This document shows positions 8,393 through 17,484 of a stretch of DNA of 64,000 nucleotides, piece by piece. Source of the stretch: an uncultured Eubacteriales bacterium (GTDB taxonomy: Bacteria > Bacillota > Clostridia > Oscillospirales > Oscillospiraceae). Both the position numbers and the translations under genes were made by a program. The stretch is taken from positions 43,877-107,876 of the forward strand of contig UQWI01000010.1 in NCBI GenBank assembly GCA_900544765.1, in the 5' to 3' direction. The notes below the pieces were generated by a model, which was not told where the DNA came from, searched no databases, and saw only the letters and a list, made by a program, of their open reading frames with translations. The stretch's first letter is position 1. Each line of letters starts with the position of its first letter.

Positions 8393-9787
8393 TTATGCGA
8401 GCTCGCGGCCCATGAGCACGCCCATGGCGCTGGCCATCATCAGGCCGCGCGTCCAGCCGGAGCTGTCGCCCAGGGCGTGTAGGCCCTGCACGTTGGTGTT
8501 GAAGTGGGTGTCCATAGTGACCTTGTTGGAGTAGAACTTCAGCTCAGGGGAGTAGAGCAGGGTCTCGTAGCTGGCAAAGCCGGGGACGACGACGTCCATT
8601 GAGTGGATGAAGTTGATGATGTTTATCATCGCACGGTAGGGCATCGCGGCGGTGATGTCGCCCGCCACGGCGTCGGCGAGCGTCGGCTTTACGTTACTGC
8701 GGGCGAGCTCCTTTTCCCAGGTGCGCTTGCCGTCCAGGATGTCGCCGAAGCGCTGCACAAGGATGTGGCCGTTGGCGAGCATGTTGGTGAGCTCACCGAC
8801 CTTCTGCGCGTAGGCGATGGGCTGATTAAACGGCACGGAGAAGTTGTGCGAGCAGAGTATGGCCACGTTGGTGTTCGGGCTCTTGAGCTCCGCGCCCTTG
8901 TAGGCGTGGCCGTTGACGACGGCGAGGTCGTTGTCGTAGTTCTCCTGGCTCACGACGCCGCCGGGGTTCTGGCAGAAGGTGCGCACCTTGTTCTTGAAGG
9001 GCTTCGGGTAGCCGATGAGCTTGCTCTCGTAGAGGACGTCGTTTATCTCCTCCATTATCTCGTTGCGCACCTCGACGCGCACGCCGATGTCGACAGTGCT
9101 GGGCTGGTGCTGCACGCCGTGCTCGGAGCATATCTTCTCGAGCCAGTCCGCGCCGCGGCGGCCCGTGGCCACTACGGTGTGCCCGGCATAGAGCTCGAAA
9201 TCCCTGTGGCCGTCGTTGAGGTAGACGCCCTTGCAGACGTTGCCGTCCATAATGAGGTTGGTGCACTCGGTGTCGAACAGCATTTCCACGCCGTGCTCCA
9301 TCAGCCAGTGCTCTATGGCGAGGTAGACGTCGTGCGCCTTCTCGGTGCCGAGGTGGCGGATAGGGCAGTCGACCAGCTTCAGCCCTGCCTTGATGGCGCG
9401 GGCGCGTATCTTGCGCACCTTTTCGTCGTTGCCTATACCCTCAATGTGCTCGTCCGCGCCGAACTCCAGATAGATGCTGTCAGCGTAGTCTATGGTCTCC
9501 TGGGCGAGACGCTCGCCAATGAGCGTAGGCAGGTCGCCGCCGACGTCGCAGCTAAGGCTGAGCTTGCCGTCCGAAAACGCGCCGGCGCCGGAAAAGCCGG
9601 TGGTTATGTGGCACACGGGCTTGCAGTTCATGCAGACTCCGGTCTTGGACTTGGGGCAGCTGCGGCGTGTCAGCTCACGGCCCTTTTCGACCATGACTAT
9701 TTTCTTCTTGCTTCCGCGGCGGAGCATTTCCAGCGCCGTGAAGATGCCGCCGGGACCCGCACCGACAATTACAACATCAGCGTTCAT
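8393..9787 (-). CDS. FAD-dependent dehydrogenase (COG2509-like)
   Basis: 464 residues. The N-terminal Rossmann loop VVIVGAGPGGIFTALEML (residues 4-21) binds FAD. It is followed by a cysteine cluster, CPKSKTGVCMNCKPVC, and GFSGAGAFSDGKL, which mark the group of uncharacterised FAD-dependent dehydrogenases common in anaerobes. A second dinucleotide motif, VVATGRRGADW, and a C-terminal LGDSSGWTRGLMMASAMG close the FAD site. The ATG at 9787 follows CTGGAGGTAAAT; the frame is open 27 bases further but without a ribosome site. It is a single gene between the terminator at 8345-8383 and the tRNA terminator. The substrate is unknown. Confidence 0.8.
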   Translation of the reverse strand: MNADVVIVGAGPGGIFTALEMLRRGSKKKIVMVEKGRELTRRSCPKSKTGVCMNCKPVCHITTGFSGAGAFSDGKLSLSCDVGGDLPTLIGERLAQETIDYADSIYLEFGADEHIEGIGNDEKVRKIRARAIKAGLKLVDCPIRHLGTEKAHDVYLAIEHWLMEHGVEMLFDTECTNLIMDGNVCKGVYLNDGHRDFELYAGHTVVATGRRGADWLEKICSEHGVQHQPSTVDIGVRVEVRNEIMEEINDVLYESKLIGYPKPFKNKVRTFCQNPGGVVSQENYDNDLAVVNGHAYKGAELKSPNTNVAILCSHNFSVPFNQPIAYAQKVGELTNMLANGHILVQRFGDILDGKRTWEKELARSNVKPTLADAVAGDITAAMPYRAMINIINFIHSMDVVVPGFASYETLLYSPELKFYSNKVTMDTHFNTNVQGLHALGDSSGWTRGLMMASAMGVLMGRELA

Positions 9788-9802
9788 ATTTACCTCCAGA
9801 CA

Positions 9803-9830
9803 TAAAAACAGCACGCTCCTCCGCGTGCTT
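9803..9830 (-). terminator. Terminator downstream of tRNA-Gly
   Basis: On the minus strand AGCACGC and its complement form a short stem ending in TTTTT, between the tRNA and the oxidoreductase start. Confidence 0.75.
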
Positions 9831-9859
9831 AATACCTACAAAACTGACAAGCCGGGCTT

Positions 9860-9893
9860 ACACCGTTTACCGCCTGATGGCGGCAAACGGTGT
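9860..9893 (-). repeat. Stem-loop directly 3' of tRNA-Gly
   Basis: ACACCGTTT-CCGCC pairs with GGCGG-AAACGGTGT around a four-base loop, with one mismatch, and touches the tRNA CCA end. It lacks a T run, so it is more likely a 3' processing or stability element than a terminator. Confidence 0.5.
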
Positions 9894-9968
9894 GGAGCGG
9901 GCAACGAGATTCGAACTCGCTACCTCCACCTTGGCAAGGTGGCGCTCTGCCAAATGAGCTATGCCCGC
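9893..9968 (-). tRNA. tRNA-Gly (anticodon GCC)
   Basis: On the minus strand the acceptor stem GCGGGCA/TGCCCGC, the D arm (TAGCTC...GAGC), the anticodon stem CACCT/AGGTG with loop TTGCCAA, and the T arm GCGAG-TTCGAAT-CTCGT form a full cloverleaf. The 3' CCA is encoded. The anticodon GCC reads GGC and GGU glycine codons. Confidence 0.96.
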
Positions 9969-10003
9969 ATGACCGGGAGACAAATATCTCACAAACGCAG
10001 ATT

Positions 10004-10031
10004 ATTATATCACAGATTGACGGATTGTCAA
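10004..10031 (-). promoter_or_regulatory. Promoter of tRNA-Gly
   Basis: On the minus strand, TTGACA (10026-10031), a 16-bp spacer and TATAAT (10004-10009), about 35 bp before the mature tRNA 5' end. Confidence 0.88.
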
Positions 10032-10102
10032 GAGACAAATCGCGTGACAGCGCCTAAATTGCACAGTGAGCGCCTGTGACACGGATTCGGCTCTATTTGC
10101 CA

Positions 10103-10131
10103 TCGACATGCGGCCGGAAATGTGTTAAAAT
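10103..10131 (+). promoter_or_regulatory. Probable promoter of the small membrane protein/NAGPA operon
   Basis: TCGACA (10103-10108), 17-bp spacer, TAAAAT (10126-10131). Confidence 0.55.
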
Positions 10132-10184
10132 AAAGGAACAATTGCCGGCGGCCTGGCGTCAAAAGCCAGTCAGGAGGTAAAGCT

Positions 10185-10379
10185 ATGTCACTTATGCTAA
10201 CATCTGCGGCCCAGGAGGGAGTTATGATGACGGCTGTCGTTGTCGTGCCGCTCGTGCTTCTGATTGCCACGGTAATTATAGTAGTGCTCGGCGCGGCAGT
10301 CATGCGCAGGGCCAAGAAGAAAATAGCCGAAGAAGAAAGACGCGCCGCGAGGCGCGAGGAAGAGAGGAAACGACCATGA
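10185..10379 (+). CDS. Small single-span membrane protein
   Basis: 64 residues. One hydrophobic segment (about residues 15-40, MTAVVVVPLVLLIATVIIVV) is followed by a highly charged Arg/Lys/Glu helix, probably cytosolic. The ATG follows CAGGAGGTAAAGCT. Its 3' end overlaps the start of the SLH-glycosidase gene by 4 bp (ATGA), so the two are co-translated. No family is recognised; it might assist export or membrane anchoring of the downstream protein, but that is only positional inference. Confidence 0.7.
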   Translation: MSLMLTSAAQEGVMMTAVVVVPLVLLIATVIIVVLGAAVMRRAKKKIAEEERRAARREEERKRP

Positions 10380-12616
10380 AGAAACGTGTGATAGGCCTGC
10401 TGCTCGCGGCGCTCATGCTGGCGACCCCGGCCCTAGCCTACGGTACGGGTACCGGGGACGCGGCCTACATAAATTCCACGGAGCTGCTGAACGGCTTTAC
10501 TTATACCAACGCAGTCAGCTACGACTCCGACGGCCGGGTGGAGACCTACTCGCTGGAGCTTGACGGCGGCAGCTCTGTCTATCCGATAGTCATGGCATGC
10601 GACACCATCTACGGCGGCTTTACCGTCACACAGATGATTTCCTACGCAGAGAGCCTGGGATACAACGTCGTGGGCGCGGTAAACGCCGACTTCGGTGAGA
10701 GCACGGGCGTACCAACGGGCATGGTGGTCGAGAACGGCGTCTACAAGTCCTCGCCGGAGGGTAACAGCGCCGTGGCCTTCACCGGCGGAAGCGCATATGT
10801 CAGCGAGAAGCCCGAGGTCGAGCTGGTTTTCACCAATGAGGAGAACGACTACGAGTTCACGACAGAGCACCTGAACAAGTCCCGCACGGGCTCCGGCGCT
10901 TACGTCTTTACGGAGTACTTCTCGACCGTCTCTACACGCACGTCGGGTGACGGCTGGTTCATATGCTTCGAGGCGGATGAGGACGATGAGCTGAGCATCG
11001 GCGGTGAGATAGACCTCGTTGTCACGGACATAGTCACGGACGCCGAGAGCGTAAGCATAGGAGATAATCGTATTATCCTGAGCGCAGCCGACACTGCCGG
11101 GCTGGAGGATGTCCTCGCCTACTTTGAGCCGGGCGACAGCGTCGCGCTGGAGGTGAGCTGCTCCGACAGCAGGCTCGAGGACGCCGAATGGGTGACCGGC
11201 TGCGGCGACATAATCGTCAGCAACGGCAGCATTTACAACAGCGGCAGCTGGAACTCCACCATTACGGACGCCAACCCGCGCACGGCCCTCGGCATAATGG
11301 GCGATGGCAGCGTCGTGTACTATGTCATGGACGGCAGAGCCTCCCACAGCGTCGGCGCGACCATGGAGGAGCTGGCGATGGATATGATAAGCATGGGCTG
11401 CGAGACTGTTGTCAACCTCGACGGCGGCGGCTCGTCCGTGATGAGCCTGCGCATGCCTGGAAACGACGGCTTTACCGTCGTCAATGAGCCCTCCGACGGG
11501 AGGCTGCGCTCTGTGAGCTCATATATCCTCTTTGTCACAGACAGCGAGCCCAACGGCAGCGCCTCGCGCCTGTTCCTTGACCAGAACGGCGCCTACGTCC
11601 TCGCGGGCAGCACGGTCGGGCTGAGCTACTCCGCTGCCGACAGGGCGCTGCACAGCGTCGCCGCCCCCGACGGGGTGGACGCCAGGGCGCAGCGCGGCAC
11701 GGTGTCCGGAGACGCCTACACCGCTCCCGCGAGCGCCGGGACCGACAGGATAAGCCTGTCTGCCTTCGGCGTGAGCGGCAGCGGCACGATGCATGTCATC
11801 GACCGCGTGGATTCCGTCACCGTGACCGACGCCGCAACCGGCAGTGAGATAAAGCAGCTGATGCTTGAAAACGGCGAGAGCGTGGAACTCTCCGTCACGG
11901 CCGAGTACCTCATGCGCGACGTCGAGCTCGGCAGCGGCGCTGTGGAGTACACGGTCAGCAGCAACGCCGGCAGCGTCGACGAAAACGGCGTGTTCACCGC
12001 CGCGCTCTCCGGGGCGGCGAGCGGCTCCATCACCGTCGAGTGCGGCGGCGTGACCGTCGAGATACCCGTTCGCGTGGCCTTTGAATTCGAGGACATGCGC
12101 GGCCACTGGGCCTCCGAGCCTGTCAAGGAGCTCTACGAGGCCGGAATAGTCACCGGCATCACCGATACACAGTTCGGCCCCGGGCTGAGTATGAAGCGCG
12201 GCGATTTCGTCCTCATGCTCTACCGCGCGGCGGGTTCCCCCGCGGTCAGCTCGACGGGCGCCTTTGACGACGTGGCCTCGGATGCGTATTACGCCGACGC
12301 CGTGGCCTGGGCCGTCGCCAACGGGATAACCGAGGGCAAGGCCGAAGGCCTGTTCGCGCCTGACGACACGCTCACCAGGCAGGAGGGCTTCACCTTCCTG
12401 TACCGCGCTCTCGACGCGCTGGGCGCGGACTTCACCGAGGGCGACACAGCGCTGCTCGAGAGCTTCCCCGACGGGGCCTCGGTGGCGGACTGGGCCCGCA
12501 GCGCGGCGGCCACCCTGGTGGCGAACGGCGTCGTTGAGGGCGGCGACTCCGGACTGAACCCGTCCGGCAGCCTCACCCGCGCTGAAATGGCCAAGATGCT
12601 GGCCGCTGTCGTTTGA
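10376..12616 (+). CDS. Secreted NAGPA-type phosphodiester glycosidase with SLH domains
   Basis: 746 residues. A signal peptide (MKKRVIGLLLAALMLATPALA) leads to a NAGPA/DUF2233-like domain over about residues 60-385, recognised by GAVNADFGE, NPRTALGIMGDGSVVYYVMDGR and NLDGGGSSVM. These are the conserved pieces of the GlcNAc-1-phosphodiester alpha-N-acetylglucosaminidase family. A middle beta-rich region (about 400-575, Big-like) precedes three SLH repeats (from about 575 to the end: FEDMRGHWAS, AFDDVASDAYYADAV, FPDGASVADWA), which attach proteins to pyruvylated cell-wall polymers. The likely role is trimming or remodelling of sugar phosphodiesters at the cell surface. A strong terminator follows. 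Confidence 0.85.
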   Translation: MKKRVIGLLLAALMLATPALAYGTGTGDAAYINSTELLNGFTYTNAVSYDSDGRVETYSLELDGGSSVYPIVMACDTIYGGFTVTQMISYAESLGYNVVGAVNADFGESTGVPTGMVVENGVYKSSPEGNSAVAFTGGSAYVSEKPEVELVFTNEENDYEFTTEHLNKSRTGSGAYVFTEYFSTVSTRTSGDGWFICFEADEDDELSIGGEIDLVVTDIVTDAESVSIGDNRIILSAADTAGLEDVLAYFEPGDSVALEVSCSDSRLEDAEWVTGCGDIIVSNGSIYNSGSWNSTITDANPRTALGIMGDGSVVYYVMDGRASHSVGATMEELAMDMISMGCETVVNLDGGGSSVMSLRMPGNDGFTVVNEPSDGRLRSVSSYILFVTDSEPNGSASRLFLDQNGAYVLAGSTVGLSYSAADRALHSVAAPDGVDARAQRGTVSGDAYTAPASAGTDRISLSAFGVSGSGTMHVIDRVDSVTVTDAATGSEIKQLMLENGESVELSVTAEYLMRDVELGSGAVEYTVSSNAGSVDENGVFTAALSGAASGSITVECGGVTVEIPVRVAFEFEDMRGHWASEPVKELYEAGIVTGITDTQFGPGLSMKRGDFVLMLYRAAGSPAVSSTGAFDDVASDAYYADAVAWAVANGITEGKAEGLFAPDDTLTRQEGFTFLYRALDALGADFTEGDTALLESFPDGASVADWARSAAATLVANGVVEGGDSGLNPSGSLTRAEMAKMLAAVV

Positions 12617-12634
12617 CAGACACAAAAACACACC

Positions 12635-12676
12635 TGCCGCACCGGCCGCTTTTGCGAACCGGTGCGGCATTTTTCT
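12635..12676 (+). terminator. Terminator of the SLH-glycosidase gene
   Basis: TGCCGCACCGG and its complement form an 11-bp stem followed by TTTTTCT. Confidence 0.92.
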
Positions 12677-12714
12677 ACAAATGTCAGAAGATTAGGACAA
12701 TAGTCCCTATTTCC

Positions 12715-12743
12715 TTGCAATTGGGAGCAAAAAGTGTTAATAT
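12715..12743 (+). promoter_or_regulatory. Promoter of the 57-residue small protein
   Basis: TTGCAA (12715-12720), 17-bp spacer, TAATAT (12738-12743). Confidence 0.7.
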
Positions 12744-12783
12744 GCCTCAAACAGCCACGCCGGACGCCCAAAGGAGGGGGAAT

Positions 12784-12957
12784 ATGTACGACTATTACAA
12801 GGAGCTCTACCTGCTTTTGTTCAACCGCGTGACGGACGCGGTGAGGTATCTCGAGGAGGGGAGCCCCGGCCAGGCCCGCAGGCTTCTCAAGGCGGCGCAG
12901 AGGGAGACGGAGAACAAGTATATAGAGCTTTACGCGTTCGCGGGCATCGAAGATTGA
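12784..12957 (+). CDS. Small conserved-looking helical protein, 57 residues
   Basis: Begins at an ATG after AAAGGAGGGGGAAT. The sequence MYDYYKELYLLLFNRVTDAV and the following charged helix (ARRLLKAAQRETENKYIELY) resemble short proteins of Clostridia that consist of two helices and carry no enzyme motif. It has its own promoter and terminator, and the stop codon lies inside the terminator hairpin (12940-12971), so translation through the end could affect termination. Function unknown. Confidence 0.75.
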   Translation: MYDYYKELYLLLFNRVTDAVRYLEEGSPGQARRLLKAAQRETENKYIELYAFAGIED

Positions 12958-12971
12958 TGCCCGCTTTTTTG
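12940..12971 (+). terminator. Terminator overlapping the 3' end of the small gene
   Basis: GCGGGCATC pairs with GATGCCCGC, followed by TTTTTT. The 5' arm codes for the last residues of the 57-residue protein. Confidence 0.92.
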
Positions 12972-12983
12972 CGCTCAGCGGCC

Positions 12984-13012
12984 TTGCATACGGCGCGGCG
13001 ATATGGTAGAAT
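12984..13012 (+). promoter_or_regulatory. Promoter of the pcrA-like helicase gene, leaderless geometry
   Basis: TTGCAT (12984-12989), 17-bp spacer, TAGAAT (13007-13012). The ATG of the helicase is at 13021, so transcription would start at or one to two bases before the start codon. Confidence 0.7.
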
Positions 13013-13020
13013 GATTCGCT

Positions 13021-15378
13021 ATGAATAAAGACTTTGAAAAGAGATATGCCGCCGCCAGGCGGAAAATAATCGAACATGATTTCCAAAGCCTGAACCCCAT
13101 GCAGCGCGAGGCTGTGCTGGCCACGGAGGGGCCGCTGCTCATCCTCGCCGGGGCGGGAAGCGGAAAGACCACCGTGCTCATCAACCGCGTGGCCAACCTG
13201 CTCAAATACGGCAGGGCCTCGGACACCGACGAGGTGCCGGAGAACGCTACGGAGGCGGAGCTTGCCGTGCTGGAGGCCGGACCCTCGCCCGAGGCTGAGG
13301 AACTTGCGGCGTATGAGCCCGTGGAGCCATGGCGAATTATAGCCATTACCTTCACGAACAAGGCCGCCGACGAGCTCAAGGCCCGTCTGGCCGCCAAGCT
13401 CGGCCCCAAGGCCGACGACATCTGGGCCCGCACCTTCCACAGCGCCTGCGTGCGCATACTGCGCCGCGACGCGGACAAGCTCGGCTACCCGCGCGATTTC
13501 ACCATCTACGACACGTCGGACCGCAACAGCGTGATGAAGGCCATACTGCGCGACATGGATTTGGACGAGAAGATATACCCGCCGCGCAGCATCCTCGCCA
13601 TGATAGACGCCGCGAAGGACCAGCTCATGTCGCCGGAGCGCTACGCCGCCGCCAACGGGCAGAGCCCGGACCCGAGGCAGAGGAAGATATGCGAGATATA
13701 CACGACCTACGCCTCGAGGCTCTTCAAGGCCGGGGCCATGGATTTTGAGGACCTCATATACAATACGGTGCTGCTCTTCAAGGAGCACCCTGACGTGCTG
13801 GAACACTATCAGCGCCAGTTCAAGTACGTCCTCATAGACGAGTATCAGGACACAAACCACCTGCAATACCTGCTGGCCAGCCAGCTCGCGGGCGGCTGGG
13901 GCAACATCTGCGTTGTGGGCGACGACGACCAGAGCATTTACAAGTTCCGCGGCGCTACCATCGAGAACATACTCAGCTTCGAGAAGCAGTATAAGAGCTG
14001 CCGCACCATACGCCTCGAGCAGAACTACCGCTCCACGGGGCACATACTGGCTGCGGCCAACGCCGTCATCGCCAACAACACGGAGCGCAAGGGCAAGACG
14101 CTCTGGACTCAGGCGGAGCCCGGCGACAAGCTGCACATATATACGGCTATGAACGAGGACGATGAGGCGCAGTACGTCGCGGCGCACATCCTCGCCCACC
14201 GCGGCCAGGGCGGAAGCTTCCGTGACTGCGCCGTGCTCTACAGGATGAACGCACAGTCCAACCGGCTCGAGTTCGCCTTCAAGCGCAACGGCATACCGTA
14301 CAGGGTCGTGGGCGGCATGCGCTTCTTTGACCGCGCGGAGATTAAGGACATGCTCGCCTACCTGAGCGTCATAGTCTCTCCGGCGGACGACCTGCGGATG
14401 GCCAGGATAATCAACGTCCCGGGACGCGGCATAGGCGAGAGGACCATAGAGAACGCCCGCAGCATTGCCGCGCGCGAGGGACTGAGCCTTAACGACGTCG
14501 TCGCCCGCGCAAACCAGTACGAGGAGCTGCGCCGTGCAGCGCCGAAGCTCATAGAGTTTTCGGACATGCTCTCCGAGCTGCGCGCCCAGGCGCAGAATTT
14601 GCCGGTCGACCAGCTCTACGACCTGGTGCTTGAAAAGACCGGCTACGAGAAGGCCCTGCGCGACAAGGGCGGGGACGAAAACCTCGCCAGGCTCGAGAAT
14701 ATCGCAGAGCTAAAGACGAACATAATCGGCTACATGAAGGAGACAGGCGACGAGTCTCTCGCCGGCTTCCTCGACCAGGTCTCGCTCTATACGGACATCG
14801 ACGGCTACAACGCCGACGACGACTGCGCCATAATGATGACCATGCACAGCGCCAAGGGTCTGGAGTTCCCGGTCGTGTTCATCGTCGGCATGGAGGAAGG
14901 CATCTTCCCCGGCATGAGGAGCATCGGAGACCCGAACGAGATGGAGGAGGAGCGCAGGCTCTGCTACGTTGCCATCACGCGCGCCAGGCAGGAGCTGTAC
15001 ATAACCAACGCGCGCCAGCGCATGATTTTCGGCCGCACCACCATGAACCTGCCCAGCCGCTTCGTCGACGAAATACCCGAGGAGGACGCCGAGCGCAGCG
15101 GACACAGCGCCGAGCAGCAGCGCGAGTGGAAGCCGCGCAAGCGCCTTGCGCCCGAGCCCAGGGCCCACGCCGTGCAGGCCGTCAAGAGCGAGCCCGCCGC
15201 GGCAAAGCCGACCTTCTCTGTGGGCGACAAGGTGGAGCACATGGCCTTCGGACGCGGCGAGATAACCAAGCTGACGCCCATGGGCGGGGACGCCCTTGTA
15301 GAGATAAGCTTTGACGGCGGTACGGTGAAGCGCCTCATGCTGCGCGCAGCCAGCAGCCACATGAAGAAGGTCGACTGA
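13021..15378 (+). CDS. pcrA: UvrD/PcrA-family ATP-dependent DNA helicase
   Basis: 785 residues, superfamily 1A 3'-5' helicase used in repair and in removing RecA or stalled transcription/replication complexes. Motifs in order: LNPMQREAV (Q motif), LAGAGSGKTTVL (Walker A, about residue 45), AITFTNKAADEL (Ia), LIDEYQDTN (Walker B), VVGDDDQSIYKFRGA (III), EQNYRST (IV), MTMHSAKGLEFPVVFI (V) and YVAITRARQELYI (VI). A charged insertion of about 35 residues (DTDEVPENATEAELAVLEAG) separates motifs I and Ia. The C-terminus (FSVGDKVEHMAFGRGEI) is the Tudor-like RNA-polymerase-binding domain of PcrA. It has no clear Shine-Dalgarno. The next gene overlaps its stop. Confidence 0.93.
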   Translation: MNKDFEKRYAAARRKIIEHDFQSLNPMQREAVLATEGPLLILAGAGSGKTTVLINRVANLLKYGRASDTDEVPENATEAELAVLEAGPSPEAEELAAYEPVEPWRIIAITFTNKAADELKARLAAKLGPKADDIWARTFHSACVRILRRDADKLGYPRDFTIYDTSDRNSVMKAILRDMDLDEKIYPPRSILAMIDAAKDQLMSPERYAAANGQSPDPRQRKICEIYTTYASRLFKAGAMDFEDLIYNTVLLFKEHPDVLEHYQRQFKYVLIDEYQDTNHLQYLLASQLAGGWGNICVVGDDDQSIYKFRGATIENILSFEKQYKSCRTIRLEQNYRSTGHILAAANAVIANNTERKGKTLWTQAEPGDKLHIYTAMNEDDEAQYVAAHILAHRGQGGSFRDCAVLYRMNAQSNRLEFAFKRNGIPYRVVGGMRFFDRAEIKDMLAYLSVIVSPADDLRMARIINVPGRGIGERTIENARSIAAREGLSLNDVVARANQYEELRRAAPKLIEFSDMLSELRAQAQNLPVDQLYDLVLEKTGYEKALRDKGGDENLARLENIAELKTNIIGYMKETGDESLAGFLDQVSLYTDIDGYNADDDCAIMMTMHSAKGLEFPVVFIVGMEEGIFPGMRSIGDPNEMEEERRLCYVAITRARQELYITNARQRMIFGRTTMNLPSRFVDEIPEEDAERSGHSAEQQREWKPRKRLAPEPRAHAVQAVKSEPAAAKPTFSVGDKVEHMAFGRGEITKLTPMGGDALVEISFDGGTVKRLMLRAASSHMKKVD

Positions 15379-16268
15379 TGTCCGAGCGCAAATACGGCCA
15401 CATAGGCCGCCTCGCCCTGATAGGAGCCACGCTGCTCTGGGGCAGCAGCTTTGTCGTGCTCAAGACCACGCTCGACAGCGTACCCACCCTCTGGATACTC
15501 GCAATCCGCTTCACAGGCGCGGCGATACTGATGGGCCTGCCGAGCATAAAGCAGCTGGCGAAGATTGATAAGCGCTGCCTGGCTTCCGGCGCGCTCATGG
15601 GCCTGGCGCTCTACGCGGCCTACACACTGCAGACCTTCGGCCTGGTCTATACCACGCCGGGAAAGAACGCGTTCCTGACCGCCACCTACTGTGTGCTGAC
15701 CCCTTTCCTGTGGTGGGCCTTCACGCGTAAGCGCCCGGACCTCTACAACATCCTCGCCGCGCTGGTGTGCATCACCGGGATGGCCCTGGTTTCGCTCAAC
15801 GGCGACCTCTCCATCGGCCTGGGCGAGGGCCTGACAATGTGCTGCGGCTTCTTCTACGCGCTGCACATCATCTTTACCTCCAAGGGCGTGGCCCGGTACG
15901 GCGTCGGCGAGCTCACTACGATACAGTTTGCCACGGCTGCCCTGCTGTGCTGGATAAGCGCGCCCATATCTGCGCCGTTTCCCGACAGCGTGCCGTCAAG
16001 CGCCTGGCTGAGCATAGCTTACATGTGCGTGCTCTGCACCTTTGCTTGCTACTACCTCCAGACGATAGGCCAGAAGTACACCTCGCCGCAGACCTCGTCC
16101 ATACTGCTCACGCTTGAGAGCGTGTTCGGTACGCTCATCTCCGTGGCCTTTTACGGAGAGCAGCTCACGCTGCGCGAGCTTGCGGGCTTCGCGCTCATAT
16201 TCATAGCCGTCATAATAAGCGAGACCAAGCTCCAGTTCCTGAAAAGGCCGGAACGGAGCTCAACCTGA
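15378..16268 (+). CDS. EamA/DMT-family exporter
   Basis: 296 residues with ten hydrophobic segments in two EamA repeats (residues about 10-145 and 155-285), the layout of drug/metabolite transporters such as RhaT- and YdcZ-like permeases. GATLLWGSSFVVLKTTLDSVP is the first-helix signature. Translation starts at TGATG, sharing the last base of the helicase stop codon, so the two genes are coupled. The substrate cannot be read from sequence; efflux of a metabolite or amino acid is usual for the family. Confidence 0.85.
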   Translation: MSERKYGHIGRLALIGATLLWGSSFVVLKTTLDSVPTLWILAIRFTGAAILMGLPSIKQLAKIDKRCLASGALMGLALYAAYTLQTFGLVYTTPGKNAFLTATYCVLTPFLWWAFTRKRPDLYNILAALVCITGMALVSLNGDLSIGLGEGLTMCCGFFYALHIIFTSKGVARYGVGELTTIQFATAALLCWISAPISAPFPDSVPSSAWLSIAYMCVLCTFACYYLQTIGQKYTSPQTSSILLTLESVFGTLISVAFYGEQLTLRELAGFALIFIAVIISETKLQFLKRPERSST

Positions 16269-16272
16269 AGCA

Positions 16273-16304
16273 AAGCAGCCTTCCATGAGGAAGGCTGCTT
16301 TTTC
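16273..16304 (+). terminator. Terminator after the helicase/DMT operon
   Basis: AGCAGCCTTCC and its complement around a four-base loop, followed by TTTTT. Confidence 0.92.
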
Positions 16305-16318
16305 GCGCGCGCTTTTTC

Positions 16319-16347
16319 TTGACAAGCCGTCGCGCCGCCTGTAAACT
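16319..16347 (+). promoter_or_regulatory. Promoter of the paired membrane-anchored proteins
   Basis: Consensus TTGACA (16319-16324), 17-bp spacer, TAAACT (16342-16347). Confidence 0.78.
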
Positions 16348-16382
16348 GAAATTGGTAATACAGTGTTTGGGAGGTGTGCGCC

Positions 16383-17408
16383 GTGAAGGAGAGGGCGCCT
16401 GGGAAGGCCATAAAATATGTAGTCGTCTGCCTGCTGGGCATGGTGCTCGTCACGGCGCTTCTGTATGTCATACATGTCTCCACGCTCAGGCGTGACTTTG
16501 AGAGCGCGCTCAGCCTGCCAGAGGACGCGGAGTACACTGTGACCGTCGGCAGCGTCCTGGGACGGGATGAATTCAGCGTCACAGGCGGGCTGGCAAACAG
16601 GATAATCAGCGAGCTGGACAACCTCAGCTGCGCCGGGCGCGTGGGCCGCGAGGCGTGGCAGCCGAAGGAGGGCGACTACGACCTCTTCATCACCTCGGAG
16701 GAGACGGGGCTCACGACCATCACGCTCTTCTCGGGAGGGGAGAGAGGCGAGTTGGTGTGCCCGAACGGCAACATAGAGCTGGGCGGCACCGAGGGGCTGT
16801 ACCAGCTCGTGGAAAACGCGCTGAATGCGGGCGGATTATACCCGGAGGGCAGCGCGATGCTTTGGCCGCGCTTCACCGCCGCAGAGTTTTCCCAGGCAAT
16901 AGTCACGGCAGACAAGGTGTACTCGCAGCCGGGATTCGGCTCTGCGCCCTACCCGTATTGCTCGCTGGAGGGGCAATACTGCCTCGTGCTCGCTCAGTGC
17001 ATCGCCGGGACGGAAAACCAGTGGAGCTCCGGCAGCTGGAATGAATTCATGGATGACGGCTGGGTCTTGATAGCCTTTTTCTCGCCTGAAATGCCCGCGA
17101 ACCTCGGCTGGGTGCCGCTCGAGTGCTGCACAGAGTACACCGAGGAGACAAAATCGCAGATGCGCGGCGCGTTTTCGGCCAGAGAGGGCGCCAAGATCTA
17201 TGACGCCGACGGCAATGCATCCGGACGGACGGCCAGGGAGAACGATATATATTATATTGTGGACGGCGTCCCGGACGAGAACGGGATCATCTCGCTCGGC
17301 TGGGTTGGCACAGGCATGACGGTGAAGCTCAGAGCCGGCGACCTCATATATCCCGAGGTGGGGCTGGACTACTTCGACGGCGTGCTTCCGCCGGGCGAGG
17401 CGGAATGA
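16383..17408 (+). CDS. Membrane-anchored protein of unknown function, paralogue A
   Basis: 341 residues. The GTG at 16383 is chosen because GGGAGGTG lies 7 bases before it. One N-terminal membrane segment (about residues 12-32, VVVCLLGMVLVTALLYVI) leaves the rest outside. The next segment, LPEDAEYTVTVGSV, has a close counterpart in the following gene, as do the strands around LITSEETGLTTITLF, so the two are paralogues. The last 80 residues (REGAKIYDADGNASGRTARENDIYYIVDG) look like a small SH3-like beta domain and are missing from paralogue B. No catalytic motif is seen. Confidence 0.75.
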   Translation: MKERAPGKAIKYVVVCLLGMVLVTALLYVIHVSTLRRDFESALSLPEDAEYTVTVGSVLGRDEFSVTGGLANRIISELDNLSCAGRVGREAWQPKEGDYDLFITSEETGLTTITLFSGGERGELVCPNGNIELGGTEGLYQLVENALNAGGLYPEGSAMLWPRFTAAEFSQAIVTADKVYSQPGFGSAPYPYCSLEGQYCLVLAQCIAGTENQWSSGSWNEFMDDGWVLIAFFSPEMPANLGWVPLECCTEYTEETKSQMRGAFSAREGAKIYDADGNASGRTARENDIYYIVDGVPDENGIISLGWVGTGMTVKLRAGDLIYPEVGLDYFDGVLPPGEAE

Positions 17409-17484
17409 GGGCAGCGGCCGCACAGCGGCTTCCCGCTTGGTGGATGCGGCGGGAGAAGGCATAATGACGGAAAAAGGAGACGGA

